Source: Sphingobacterium tenebrionis (GTDB taxonomy: Bacteria; Bacteroidota; Bacteroidia; Sphingobacteriales; Sphingobacteriaceae). From it: a stretch of DNA of 64,000 nt. The notes under the pieces were generated by a model that was not told the origin of the DNA, did no database searches, and saw nothing but the letters and a program-made list of their open reading frames with translations. Numbering within the stretch: position 1 is the stretch's first letter; the number at the start of each line of letters is the position of its first letter. The position numbers and the translations under genes were made by a program. The DNA lies in contig NZ_JAYLLN010000006.1 in assembly GCF_037126265.1 (NCBI RefSeq), positions 77,864 through 141,863 of the forward strand, in the 5' to 3' direction. Of the stretch, positions 32,824 through 42,269 are shown in pieces.

Positions 32824-33969
32824 TTAATTCAAGCGGATATCCACGTTCAAATGTTTATCACTTCGGATATAGGTAGAAACCACCTCATAGGTTAATGAAG
32901 GTTGGTTGGCTTCGGCAGTTAATGTTTGGGCAGATCCAGGGTAAAGTACAATCTTTTTTGTCCCTTTTCCTGCTTTTAATACCAGCTCAAAATATAGATC
33001 ACTGTTGTTCTTGATCTCATAATAATTGGTTACTACTCCTTTATTATTGGTCTTTTTATGGAAAACTGGGCTCAACGCTACACAGGCATCGAACAAAGCC
33101 TTTACGTGTTCTTCTTTTCCAAATAAGTATTTGCTTGACCAAGCTACAGTCCTTCCGCTATTCAATGCTTCGCGGATACCTTGAGCGCTGCGGTCCTTGC
33201 TCATGATCAAGGTCATCGTGCGGTGTACACCTTCTTTGTTCAGATCGTAGCTATGGGCGATCAGGTTATGCATATCGGTATTTCCGATAATGGTTAGGTT
33301 TCTGTCCAATGCCCAATCTAAGGCTTTGGAATGGAAGCCCAATCCGTTCACCACTTCGATGCCATGTACTTTCTTTTCCTGGTAGAGTTTTTCTACAAAT
33401 GGAATCCATTCATATGATCCCGGAATCTGTTTGTCCTTCCATCCCGGATGGTTCCAGAACACAAAGGCACCATCGTTGATCACGCGGTCAATGGATTCTT
33501 GGTCTTTATCCTCGTCGCGAACATCGATGAACTTGTTGGCATCAGTAATGAAAAGCGCATTGAAGTGTCCTGGAGGCGTATTACGGGTAACTTCTGTTCC
33601 TTTGATCAGGACCAAGTTGTTTTCTTTAGCCAATTCCACGGCAAGGTCATGTGAGCGGTTATGGTCGGTGTTCACATCATCTTTATGGGGTTGGTATTCC
33701 ATATGTTCGGTAATGGAAATGGCATCCAAACCTTCTTTCCAAGCTTCCTGCACGCGTACGTTAGGCCATACATGGCCATCTGTAAATACGGTATGCATGT
33801 GGAAATCACATTTTAGAACCTGGAAACCGTTGACATTGGGAATATGGATGATATCGCGTTTGGATGGCAAACGGAATTCGTCCAAAGTGATTACTCCTTG
33901 ATTGGTTTGACTGAATAAACTGGTTGTTCCTAATAATAGTAGGCTGGTTAGTATTGCTGTTTTCTTCAT
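32824..33969 (-). CDS. PHP-domain phosphodiesterase, Sb-PDE-like
   Basis: A 381-residue secreted protein (signal peptide, first 20 residues) with a PHP metal site: the HxH in KCDFHMHTVFTDG, ITEHMEY, KGTEVTR, FWNHPGW and IGNTDMHN. The family resembles the phosphodiesterase Sb-PDE from Sphingobium, which acts on organophosphate diesters; natural substrates are unknown. The C-terminal 100 residues are a beta-rich domain. First gene of the locus, 25 bases before susC. A -7-like TAGTTTTG (33996 down to 33989) lies about 20 bases upstream of the ATG without a good -33 box. Confidence 0.82.
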   Translation of the reverse strand: MKKTAILTSLLLLGTTSLFSQTNQGVITLDEFRLPSKRDIIHIPNVNGFQVLKCDFHMHTVFTDGHVWPNVRVQEAWKEGLDAISITEHMEYQPHKDDVNTDHNRSHDLAVELAKENNLVLIKGTEVTRNTPPGHFNALFITDANKFIDVRDEDKDQESIDRVINDGAFVFWNHPGWKDKQIPGSYEWIPFVEKLYQEKKVHGIEVVNGLGFHSKALDWALDRNLTIIGNTDMHNLIAHSYDLNKEGVHRTMTLIMSKDRSAQGIREALNSGRTVAWSSKYLFGKEEHVKALFDACVALSPVFHKKTNNKGVVTNYYEIKNNSDLYFELVLKAGKGTKKIVLYPGSAQTLTAEANQPSLTYEVVSTYIRSDKHLNVDIRLN

Positions 33970-34495
33970 GGTTTTAGATTATGTTGAACAAAACTACAGT
34001 CAATATATAAATTTTATGTTAAGAAATTGTTTAGTATTTGATAAGAATTAACATGAATTTTGGTGTTTTATAAGGAAAGAAAAGCAAAGAAAAGGTTGCA
34101 TAGGAAATATTTAAGAAAAATAAAGGTGCGCGGAAGGTGTCAAAAACCGCATGATAACGCATTTTAGTTAATTTATTTTCTTGAGAAAGGAGGTTGAATT
34201 GGGGAAGGATTAATTTTGAAAATTGTGGTTTCTTATGGGTATTTTTTTGGGGATTTTAGGGAATTGTAAAGAAAAATCCACGTCATTGCGAGGAGGAACG
34301 ACGAAGCAATCTTTGGACTTTGTCATCCTGAGCAGCGTCGAAGGATCTGTACGTGTACTATCGAACAGATGCTTCGACTACGCTCAGCATGACATGTGGG
34401 AAGATTGCTTCGTGCCTCGCAATGACGAACGCCCTCGCAATGACGTAGGGTCGCAATGACGTAGGGTCGCAATGTCGTAAGGCTGCAATGAAAAC
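33970..34495. repeat. Nested palindromic repeats D with tandem tail
   Basis: This 526-base gap holds an outer palindrome of the REP family (left arm 34281-34313, right arm about 34401-34427). In its loop is a second palindrome of different sequence (34321-34350 and 34365-34394; opening TGTCATCCTGAGCAGCGTCG). The right end is followed by three tandem TCGCAATGACGTAGGG-like units (about 34435-34488). I see no gene; the 78-codon frame across it is translated repeat. Confidence 0.8.
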
Positions 34496-35461
34496 CTACC
34501 TTGCCTTCACCGGTCTTTCGCCGAAATGCCTATCCCGTTCAAAAGTCGACATATGTCTTTCTTTCTTCGCTGGATAGATATCATCCAAGGTAATCATGAT
34601 ACCAGTCTCTTCCACCTCGCCAAATTCATTGTTCCTAGCGGTACCAAAAACACGCATGGTTGGCGACAAATTCATATACGTATTGATCAATGGCGGAACA
34701 TTCTCCCCCAACTCTCTTACACGCGTATTCAACACCTTATAACCTTCTTTATAATCCAAGCCATCAAAAATGCCTTCAAACTTGGAAACATCAGTCTTAT
34801 ACCCCAAAAACAAATCTGGAGATGGAGTAACTAATTTATCCTTATCCGGAAAATAATGGTTCATGAAGTAGATCAGCAGATCTCTGGCTTCTTCATTATA
34901 TTGCGGGTACATGGTCACCTTTCCAAATAGATACTTCACATCTGGATTCAACAACACCACCGCCCCTAGCCCATCCCAAAGGTTATCCAAAGAGAATATC
35001 CCTTTGCGGTTATCAATTGCGGGTTGGTATTTGGGTTGTACCCATGATCTTCCCAATTCCAAGGTCTGGGGAAGATAGTTCTTTACAAAGTCTTCTGAAA
35101 AATCAAAATAATGCGCTGTGGAGAGATGGACTTCCCCATCTTCTGAAACGGCATTATCACATTTGATCACACGGTATCCCGCAATGATCTCTTCATCATC
35201 CGGGTTCCAGGCGATCAGCTGGTCGTAGTTATGTTCACTGATATCGTTCTCATCAATATCCAGTGCTTGCCCGGTACCACCTCCCGCGGAGCGGAAACTC
35301 AACTCTCTCAGTCGGCCAATCTCGCGCATGATATTCGGAGACGTATGATAGTTTACCAAATAAACCTCATTGTTGCCATTATTAGTATAACGGACAAAAG
35401 CTTCTTTAGTAAGTTCTTTCTTAATTAATTCCCGATCAACAGGTTGAATTATTTCTTGCAT
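34496..35461 (-). CDS. glsB: GNAT-fold N-acyltransferase, GlsB-like
   Basis: A 321-residue acyltransferase related to the hemolysin/OlsB group. Visible blocks are IMREIGRLRELSFRSAGGGT, YRVIKCDNA, LELGRSWVQPKYQP and GLGAVVLLNPDVKYLFGKVT. In Bacteroides the adjacent genes glsB and glsA make glycine lipids, GlsB adding a 3-hydroxy fatty acid to the amino group of glycine. The same pairing here, with the PlsC-like gene 6 bases upstream, supports that role. The acyl donor and amino acid specificity are inferred from the family. Confidence 0.75.
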   Translation of the reverse strand: MQEIIQPVDRELIKKELTKEAFVRYTNNGNNEVYLVNYHTSPNIMREIGRLRELSFRSAGGGTGQALDIDENDISEHNYDQLIAWNPDDEEIIAGYRVIKCDNAVSEDGEVHLSTAHYFDFSEDFVKNYLPQTLELGRSWVQPKYQPAIDNRKGIFSLDNLWDGLGAVVLLNPDVKYLFGKVTMYPQYNEEARDLLIYFMNHYFPDKDKLVTPSPDLFLGYKTDVSKFEGIFDGLDYKEGYKVLNTRVRELGENVPPLINTYMNLSPTMRVFGTARNNEFGEVEETGIMITLDDIYPAKKERHMSTFERDRHFGERPVKAR

Positions 35462-35467
35462 AGATTA

Positions 35468-36298
35468 TTATTTACTGTTGGCCATCGCATAAACCTGCTG
35501 TTTAACATCTTCGGCCCAGGCTCTTTCGTTTTTGCTTTGGTCGAAATGTGTATATGGAATACGTTTACCGATGCGGATTTTGATGTTCTTCCCGCGTTGG
35601 GAAAACAACTCATCAGGTAAATATAACATTTCAATGTTAGCTTTTAAACCTAGTTTTGCTCTTATTCTCGCTAAATTATAGAAGAAATTAGAATTCCTAC
35701 CCTCAATGTAGACAGGAACGATGTCCTTTTTGTATTTTTTTGCTTTATTGATAAAGCTTTTTTTCCATTCTAGGTCAACAATTTTGCCTTTTATTTTCCG
35801 TGAAACCAATCCGGCCGGGAAAACCAACAGGGCATGGTCGGAGGCATAGGCGGTTTCAATGGCCGCGATTCCTGCCTTACTCTGATTGCCTACCTTATTA
35901 ACAGGCACGAACAAAGGCTCCAGGTTGCGGATGTTCAATAGGATATCATTCACCAGGAATTTCACATCCTTCCGGTATTTTCCGATAGCCTGCATAAAAG
36001 CCACGCCATCCAGTCCACCAAGTGGGTGGTTGGAAGCAAAGATCACACTATCCTCCAAAGGAATGTTCTCCACACCCTCCAGATGAACCTCTACATCCAG
36101 CTCCTTCAATAAAGAATCCACAAAATCCAAGCCTAGGTCATCGTAATACCTGGTCATGATATAGTTGATCTCATCTTCGTGTATAACACGCTCTAAGTAA
36201 CTAATTAATGGTTTGGGTATCCACTTCGCTAATTTTGGACTTTTCTTATGAATGACTTCTCGAATCTTTATAAACTTCTCTTGCTCTAGTAAGTCCAT
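35468..36298 (-). CDS. glsA: PlsC-type O-acyltransferase, GlsA-like
   Basis: A 276-residue membrane-associated acyltransferase with the active-site motif NHPLGGLDG (His and Asp five residues apart, one more than in standard PlsC) and the later FPAGLVSRK block. In Bacteroides, GlsA adds the second acyl chain to the hydroxyl of the monoacylated glycine made by GlsB. It is the first gene of the pair, six bases upstream of the GlsB-like gene. In other bacteria the two are fused (GlsF). Starting ATG is at 36298. A divergent 175-base gap separates it from the CBS gene. Confidence 0.78.
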   Translation of the reverse strand: MDLLEQEKFIKIREVIHKKSPKLAKWIPKPLISYLERVIHEDEINYIMTRYYDDLGLDFVDSLLKELDVEVHLEGVENIPLEDSVIFASNHPLGGLDGVAFMQAIGKYRKDVKFLVNDILLNIRNLEPLFVPVNKVGNQSKAGIAAIETAYASDHALLVFPAGLVSRKIKGKIVDLEWKKSFINKAKKYKKDIVPVYIEGRNSNFFYNLARIRAKLGLKANIEMLYLPDELFSQRGKNIKIRIGKRIPYTHFDQSKNERAWAEDVKQQVYAMANSK

Positions 36299-36473
36299 AT
36301 AATTACCGCTCTTTTTAAAGTAGGGTAAAATTACACATTTCCTTTAAAGTACCATTAAACATCTTTTTATTTTATTTCAAAATATATATTTTCGTTACCT
36401 TAGCATCAACGAATCATTAAACTCCTAATTAAACGTTTTCTCAAAATAAGGGTTTAATATATAAAACGGTTTC

Positions 36474-37136
36474 ATGTATATAGGCGAAAACATATCTACG
36501 CTCTACACCGAGGTCCATCCAAACGACACGGTAGCTGCTACCCTGGATAAGGTCAATGAGCTCCATCTCCAACAACTCCCTGTTGTTAAAGGCAAGGAAT
36601 ACCTGGGGATCATCACCGAAGAAGACCTCTTGAACGTAGATGATGACCTGAAAACCATCAAGGAACTCAAGTTCACTTTTCCATTTATTTATCTTTTCGA
36701 TTACCAACATATTTTTGATGCCCTGCAATACCTGGAAACTTATCAGTTTGATATGTTGCCCATCATGAACAAGAACAACCAATATGTGGGTGTGATCACG
36801 CCAAAGGATCTGCTATTGGCCTTGAACAAGACCGTATCCAACCAGGAGATTGGGGCGATCATCGTGTTGGAAATGGAAGAGCGCGACAATTCCTTGACCC
36901 ATATTGCGAATATCATCGAATCGGAAAACTGTAAGATCCTGCAGACTGGCGTTAAGGTGATGGAGGATTCATCCAAAGTGGAACTGACCATCAAACTCAA
37001 CAAGACCAATATTTCTTCGGTTTTGGCATCCCTCTGGCGACATGATTATGTGGTGAAAGCGACTTTTAATGATGGATCTGACCAGAACGACATACAAGAG
37101 CGGTACAATCTTTTGATGAATTATTTGAACCTATAA
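36474..37136 (+). CDS. CBS domain pair protein
   Basis: A 220-residue protein with two CBS motifs in its first 130 residues (DTVAATLDKVNELHLQQLPV with GIITEEDLL, and LETYQFDMLPIMNKNNQ with GVITPKDLL). The remaining 90 residues resemble an ACT-like regulatory fold (ANIIESENCKILQTGVKV). CBS pairs bind adenine nucleotides. It heads the common Bacteroidota run CBS-nadK-uppS-bamA-ompH, 43 bases before nadK, and may link energy state to the following genes, though this is inference. Confidence 0.85.
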   Translation: MYIGENISTLYTEVHPNDTVAATLDKVNELHLQQLPVVKGKEYLGIITEEDLLNVDDDLKTIKELKFTFPFIYLFDYQHIFDALQYLETYQFDMLPIMNKNNQYVGVITPKDLLLALNKTVSNQEIGAIIVLEMEERDNSLTHIANIIESENCKILQTGVKVMEDSSKVELTIKLNKTNISSVLASLWRHDYVVKATFNDGSDQNDIQERYNLLMNYLNL

Positions 37137-37179
37137 TTTATCAGAAATTCCCATCTTTGACTAAATTTTAAAAGAAAGC

Positions 37180-38073
37180 ATGAAAGAACTGGCCATCGCA
37201 GTATATGGACGTGAATTTAACCAATCGGTTATCGGCTACGTTGTTGAGCTGTTCAGTTACCTCCGCGAACGCAATGTTCAGGTATATATCTACCACGATT
37301 TCCACAGTTTTTTAAAGAAACTATGCAAAGTGGATTTCAAATTCAAAAAATTTAGATCTCATAAGGATCTCCCGAAGGATATTTCGTTTATGCTGAGCCT
37401 TGGTGGCGATGGAACCATGCTGGCCGCAGCAACCTTGATTAAGGACTCCGGAATCCCGATCGCAGGTATCAACTTCGGTCGTTTGGGATTCTTAGCCAAC
37501 ATTTCAAAAAACAAGATCGAAGAGGCATTGGACCAAATCTTGGCAAACCAATACCAGATCCAAAAGCGTGGGCTGTTGCAGGTAGAAACCTCAGATGGAA
37601 CCCTTGTGGCCGGAGATAATATTGCGCTAAATGACATAACGGTATTTCGTTCGGATTCTTCCGCTATGATCACAGTAAATGCGGTATTGGATAATGAGCT
37701 CTTGAACTCCTATTGGGCCGATGGATTGATCATTGCGACACCAACCGGCTCCACAGCCTATTCCTTAAGCTGTGGCGGGCCGATCCTGATGCCGGGAAGC
37801 GGCAACTTCGTGATTACCCCTATCTCTCCCCACAACCTGAACGTACGCCCTATCGTCGTCAGTGAAAACATGAAATTGCACCTGGAGATCGAAAGTCGCA
37901 CGGAAAAATACATCTTGAGCTGCGATTCGAAAAGTTATACCCTATCGACAAATACAACCTTAACCATTTCCAAAGCGCCTTTCAACATCAACTTGATCAG
38001 GCTTCAGAATGACCAGTATTTCAGTATCCTACGGGAGAAATTACTATGGGGTATAGACGTCAGAAATTATTAA
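37180..38073 (+). CDS. nadK: NAD kinase
   Basis: Phosphorylates NAD to NADP. The 297-residue protein shows the glycine-rich LGGDGTMLAAATL loop, INFGRLGFLANI, NDITVFRSD and DGLIIATPTGSTAYSLSCGG, the standard family motifs in order. Length is typical. Lies between the CBS protein and uppS; both gaps are short (43 and 82 bases). Confidence 0.95.
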   Translation: MKELAIAVYGREFNQSVIGYVVELFSYLRERNVQVYIYHDFHSFLKKLCKVDFKFKKFRSHKDLPKDISFMLSLGGDGTMLAAATLIKDSGIPIAGINFGRLGFLANISKNKIEEALDQILANQYQIQKRGLLQVETSDGTLVAGDNIALNDITVFRSDSSAMITVNAVLDNELLNSYWADGLIIATPTGSTAYSLSCGGPILMPGSGNFVITPISPHNLNVRPIVVSENMKLHLEIESRTEKYILSCDSKSYTLSTNTTLTISKAPFNINLIRLQNDQYFSILREKLLWGIDVRNY

Positions 38074-38155
38074 TCAAGGTTTAAAGTTCATTTAACACTA
38101 TTTAATATCAAAGGATTATCTGAAAACCTGTATCTTTACCGCAGTATACAATCAA

Positions 38156-38893
38156 ATGAACTATAAAGATAAAATAGACAAAACTAACCTTCCTAAGCAT
38201 ATTGCGATTATCATGGATGGCAATGGCCGATGGGCCAAGGAACAGGGTGAGCTGCGTGTATTTGGACACAAAAACGGTGTTACAGCTGTTCGGGAGGCCT
38301 TGGAGGCTGCTGTTGAAATCGGCGTTTCCTACCTCACCTTATATGCTTTTTCCACCGAAAACTGGAACCGACCTGAATTTGAAGTCAATGCCTTGATGGA
38401 ACTCTTAGTGAATTCCCTCAACCAGGAATTACCTACCTTCCAGGCCAACAATATCCGGGTAAATACCATCGGAAAGACTTCTGACCTACCAGATCATTGT
38501 CAAGTAACCTTGGCAAGTACCATCGATCAGACGAAGAACAATACAGGCTGTACCCTTACTTTAGCCTTAAGCTATGGTTCCAGACAAGAGATTGTGGAAG
38601 CCACCAAAAGGATAGCGGAAAAGGTGAAGAACAATGAACTTGATCCTTCGAATATTAATGAAGAAACCATAAGCCAGCATCTTTATACCTATGATATGCC
38701 GGATCCCGATATTCTGATCAGAACATCCGGTGAAGAACGCATCAGTAACTACATGCTTTGGCAGATCGCTTATTCTGAATTATTCTTCCTACCCATTATG
38801 TGGCCGGAGTTTTCCAGAGAACATCTCTTCGAGTGTATTTATTTATATCAAAATCGCGAAAGAAGATTTGGGAAAACTAGTGAACAATTGTAA
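38156..38893 (+). CDS. uppS: Isoprenyl (undecaprenyl diphosphate) synthase
   Basis: Makes the C55 lipid carrier for cell-wall and surface polymers by cis-addition of isopentenyl diphosphate. The 245-residue protein has the catalytic IIMDGNGRWAKEQG, GHKNGV, YLTLYAFSTENW and DILIRTSGEERISNYMLW, then the C-terminal WPEF block. A TATCTTTA box (38131-38138) lies 18 bases upstream, so uppS may also have its own promoter. Confidence 0.95.
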   Translation: MNYKDKIDKTNLPKHIAIIMDGNGRWAKEQGELRVFGHKNGVTAVREALEAAVEIGVSYLTLYAFSTENWNRPEFEVNALMELLVNSLNQELPTFQANNIRVNTIGKTSDLPDHCQVTLASTIDQTKNNTGCTLTLALSYGSRQEIVEATKRIAEKVKNNELDPSNINEETISQHLYTYDMPDPDILIRTSGEERISNYMLWQIAYSELFFLPIMWPEFSREHLFECIYLYQNRERRFGKTSEQL

Positions 38894-39013
38894 GAAATAC
38901 TTACTTTTGCAACATTTTGATTTTGGATGGGTTAATCCCCGAAATCCGCAATATTTCTTTTAACAAAAATTAACAAGACTTTGCTGTACTTTAGCAGACA
39001 TAATAAAAAGTAG

Positions 39014-41587
39014 ATGAAGCATATACTAAAAATTTCTATTTTTCTGACCATCTTAATTTGCAATTTCTCGCATGCCCAAATCCTTGGTGGTAATCCCATA
39101 AACGTCAATGACCCCGATGAAATTGACTATAATAACCCTAAGAATTATGTCATTGGAGGAGTGACTGTTACAGGAGCACAATACTTAGAGAGCGATGTAT
39201 TGATTACCATTTCCAAATTGGTCGTAGGTAATTACATCGAGGTACCTTCTGAGCAGACAGCTAATGTGATCAAGGATCTGATGGATCAGAACCTATTCGA
39301 GGATGTTCAGTTATATGCTACAAAAATACAGGACGAGACGATCTTTTTGGAAATCCGAGTAAAGGAACGCCCAAGATTGACCCGTGTGGATATTGAAGGT
39401 TTGAGCAAGACCCAAACGGAAGAAGTTCGTAAGCGTTTGAATACTACGGCTGGCCGAATTGTCAATGAAAACCTATTATTGACCACCCGTACGACCATCG
39501 AGAAATTCTTGAGGGAGAAATCCTATCTATATCCGGAAATTACGATCAAGACCGCAAAAGATACAACCCAACCGAACAATGAAATTGTTATGGTGGATAT
39601 CGAAAGAAACAAGAAAATCAAAGTTCATCATGTGAATTTTGAAGGCAATGAAGAATTTACGGATAAGCAGCTTCAAAAATACCTTAAAGGTGTTAAACCA
39701 AGAATGTGGTACCGTGTATTTGGTCCTGGTAAATTCAAGGAAGATAAATACGAAGAAGCGAAAGAAAAACTGATCGCTAAGATGCAGGATAAAGGATACC
39801 GTGATGCAGAAATCATCAGGGATTCCGTATACCGTTATGACAACAATGAAGTTGGAATCGATATTGATCTTTACGAAGGTCCTCGTTACTATGTGGGTAA
39901 CATCAGCTGGTCCGGAAACGCGAAGTTCAAGGATTCCATTCTGAACATCTTTTTAGGTATTCAGAAAAGCGATATCTACAGTGAGGAAAAATTGAACTCG
40001 AAGTTGATGGGTCCTACCCGTAACTCGGATGATATTGCGGCAATCTATCAGAACGATGGTTACCTGACATTCAACATCCAACCGATCATCAAAAGAATCT
40101 ATAACGATACGATCGACCTGGAGATCCAAATGTCTGAAGGTAAACAGTACACGATCAACAACGTGATCTTGAAAGGTAATGATGTAACGAACGACCGCGT
40201 GGTTCTACGTTCGATCTACACCAAACCAGGTCAGAAATATTCAAGGGAATTATTGGTAAGAAGTGTTCGTGAGATCTCCCAATTGGGGATGTTTGATGAG
40301 CAGAAAGTTCAACCTGCCCCTATCAACCTGAACTTTGAAGAAGGAACAACAGACATCGAATTCTCGGTTGCAGAGAAGCCTTCAGATCAGGTGGAACTAT
40401 CCGGTGGTTATGGTGCAGGACAGGTAATCGGTACCTTAGGTCTTACCTTCAATAACTTCTCGACGTCTAACTTATTTAAGAAAGATGCTTGGAAACCACT
40501 TCCTCGTGGAGATGGTCAGAAATTAAGTATCCGTGGACAGACTTCCGGAAAGCGTTATCAGTCGTATAGCTTCTCCTTCTCGGAGCCATGGTTAGGTGGT
40601 AAGAAACCTATCTATTTCGGATTGAGTGCTTACATTTCGAATTCACAACAACAATATTACAATTGGCAAACGCAGCGTTACGAAGGCTATGCGAACAACC
40701 CTAAAATTCAAATGCACGGGGTTACAGCGACCTTAGGTAAGCGTCTTCAATGGCCAGACAACTACTTCCAGATCAATAGCTCCCTATCTTACCAACGTTA
40801 TTATTTGGAAAACTATAGAGGTTATTTCATCTTCTCAGACGGTGAAGCATACAACATCAACTTTACCCAAGAGATTAGTCGTAACTCTGTTGATGCACCG
40901 ATCTACCCTACTTCTGGTTCACACCTGAAGTTCAGCGTACAATTGACGCCTCCATATTCCTTGATGAACAACATCAACTATGCAACCGCTCCAGATAATG
41001 AAAAATACAAATGGACGGAATACCATAAATGGAAATTCGATTCGCAATGGTACACGAAAATCGTAGGTAAATTGGTGTTGAAAACCCAAGCACAATTTGG
41101 TTACCTAGGTACTTACGGTGATGAAACACCTACCTCTCCATTTGAGCGTTTCAAATTAGGGGGTGATGGTATGCAAGGTTTCGACTTCTTGCAAGGTTCT
41201 GAGATCATCGCGATGCGTGGTTATGCCAATGGATATATTATCCCAGCTTCTACCGGATCAAACATGCAATATACGGCGGCAAGCTCAGGTAGCCCGATCT
41301 ATGCGAAATACCAGATCGAACTTCGTCACCCAATCTTGTTGAATGATCAGGCAACGGTATTTGCGTTGGCATTTGCTGAAGCAGGTAATACCTGGAACAA
41401 ATTCTCTGAAGTGAATCCATTCAAGGTTCGTCGTTCAGTGGGTGTTGGAGCACGTATCTTCCTACCGATCTTCGGTATGTTGGGTATTGACTACGGTCAT
41501 GCGATGGATCCTATCCCTGGATTGCCTTCGAGCCAGTGGAAACAGAACTTCACGTTCAGTATCATCCAGAACATGGGCGGATTTTAG
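39014..41587 (+). CDS. bamA: Outer-membrane protein assembly factor BamA
   Basis: Core of the machine that folds beta-barrels into the outer membrane. The 857-residue protein has a signal peptide (ends near HAQ, residue 22), five POTRA repeats (about 45-440) and a 16-strand Omp85 barrel. The barrel end is RGYANGY (here MRGYANGYI, a variant of the VRGF/Y lid-lock motif) and the last strand ends FSIIQNMGGF. The length is slightly above E. coli BamA (810). Follows uppS by 120 bases and is followed by two ompH/skp chaperones, as in most Bacteroidota. Confidence 0.95.
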   Translation: MKHILKISIFLTILICNFSHAQILGGNPINVNDPDEIDYNNPKNYVIGGVTVTGAQYLESDVLITISKLVVGNYIEVPSEQTANVIKDLMDQNLFEDVQLYATKIQDETIFLEIRVKERPRLTRVDIEGLSKTQTEEVRKRLNTTAGRIVNENLLLTTRTTIEKFLREKSYLYPEITIKTAKDTTQPNNEIVMVDIERNKKIKVHHVNFEGNEEFTDKQLQKYLKGVKPRMWYRVFGPGKFKEDKYEEAKEKLIAKMQDKGYRDAEIIRDSVYRYDNNEVGIDIDLYEGPRYYVGNISWSGNAKFKDSILNIFLGIQKSDIYSEEKLNSKLMGPTRNSDDIAAIYQNDGYLTFNIQPIIKRIYNDTIDLEIQMSEGKQYTINNVILKGNDVTNDRVVLRSIYTKPGQKYSRELLVRSVREISQLGMFDEQKVQPAPINLNFEEGTTDIEFSVAEKPSDQVELSGGYGAGQVIGTLGLTFNNFSTSNLFKKDAWKPLPRGDGQKLSIRGQTSGKRYQSYSFSFSEPWLGGKKPIYFGLSAYISNSQQQYYNWQTQRYEGYANNPKIQMHGVTATLGKRLQWPDNYFQINSSLSYQRYYLENYRGYFIFSDGEAYNINFTQEISRNSVDAPIYPTSGSHLKFSVQLTPPYSLMNNINYATAPDNEKYKWTEYHKWKFDSQWYTKIVGKLVLKTQAQFGYLGTYGDETPTSPFERFKLGGDGMQGFDFLQGSEIIAMRGYANGYIIPASTGSNMQYTAASSGSPIYAKYQIELRHPILLNDQATVFALAFAEAGNTWNKFSEVNPFKVRRSVGVGARIFLPIFGMLGIDYGHAMDPIPGLPSSQWKQNFTFSIIQNMGGF

Positions 41588-41645
41588 TAATTAAACTTTT
41601 TATAATTTTAATTGTCTTAAAAAGTAGAATTAAAAAAATATTGAT

Positions 41646-42185
41646 ATGTCAATGAAAAAAATTATAACTACGGCCTTGATGCTAACCATGATGGTGGGCA
41701 TCTCCTTTGCACAAAAAATTGCTTATGTAGATTCGGAGTATATCATGAAACATATTCCTGAAGTTGCAAGCGCACAGAAGAAAGTGGATGCCTTGTCCCA
41801 ACAATGGCAACAAGAAGTGGATAAACAATACGAAGAGATTGAGCGCATGTACCAGGCTTATCAGAACGACCAACAGAAGTTGAACGCAGATATGCGCAGA
41901 CGTCGTGAAGATGAGATTGTGAACAAAGAGAAAGCGGTTAAAGAATTACAACGCAGTAAATTCGGATTCGATGGCGAGATCGTTAAACAACGTGAAACCT
42001 TGATGAAACCTATCCAAGATAGGGTTTCTAAAGCCATTCAGGATATCGCTACTGCACAGCAATTGGATTTCATTTTAGACCGTCGTAGCGAGGTATCTTT
42101 CCTTTACGCGAACCCTAAAATGGATAAAAGCAATGAGGTAATCGTTAAATTGGGGTTAAAACCTAATCCAAGTTTAGCCAACTAA
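41646..42185 (+). CDS. OmpH/Skp periplasmic chaperone, copy 1
   Basis: A 179-residue protein with a signal peptide (ending GISFAQ) and a long charged coiled coil (about 45-130), typical of Skp. KIAYVDSEYIMKHIPEVASA at the N-terminus and AQQLDFILDRRSEVSFLYAN near the C-terminus are characteristic. Skp trimers hold unfolded outer-membrane proteins on their way to BamA, which is encoded 58 bases upstream. Confidence 0.9.
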   Translation: MSMKKIITTALMLTMMVGISFAQKIAYVDSEYIMKHIPEVASAQKKVDALSQQWQQEVDKQYEEIERMYQAYQNDQQKLNADMRRRREDEIVNKEKAVKELQRSKFGFDGEIVKQRETLMKPIQDRVSKAIQDIATAQQLDFILDRRSEVSFLYANPKMDKSNEVIVKLGLKPNPSLAN

Positions 42186-42269
42186 CGATTTTTTTATTAT
42201 TTTGCGCATCTAAAAAAATTAACAAATATAAAAAACAGAAAAAACTTATATAATTATAAGACTAACAGA

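Noticed and set aside
34223..34459. 78-codon frame in the nested repeat region
   Set aside because: It is translation of the palindromic repeats, not a gene.
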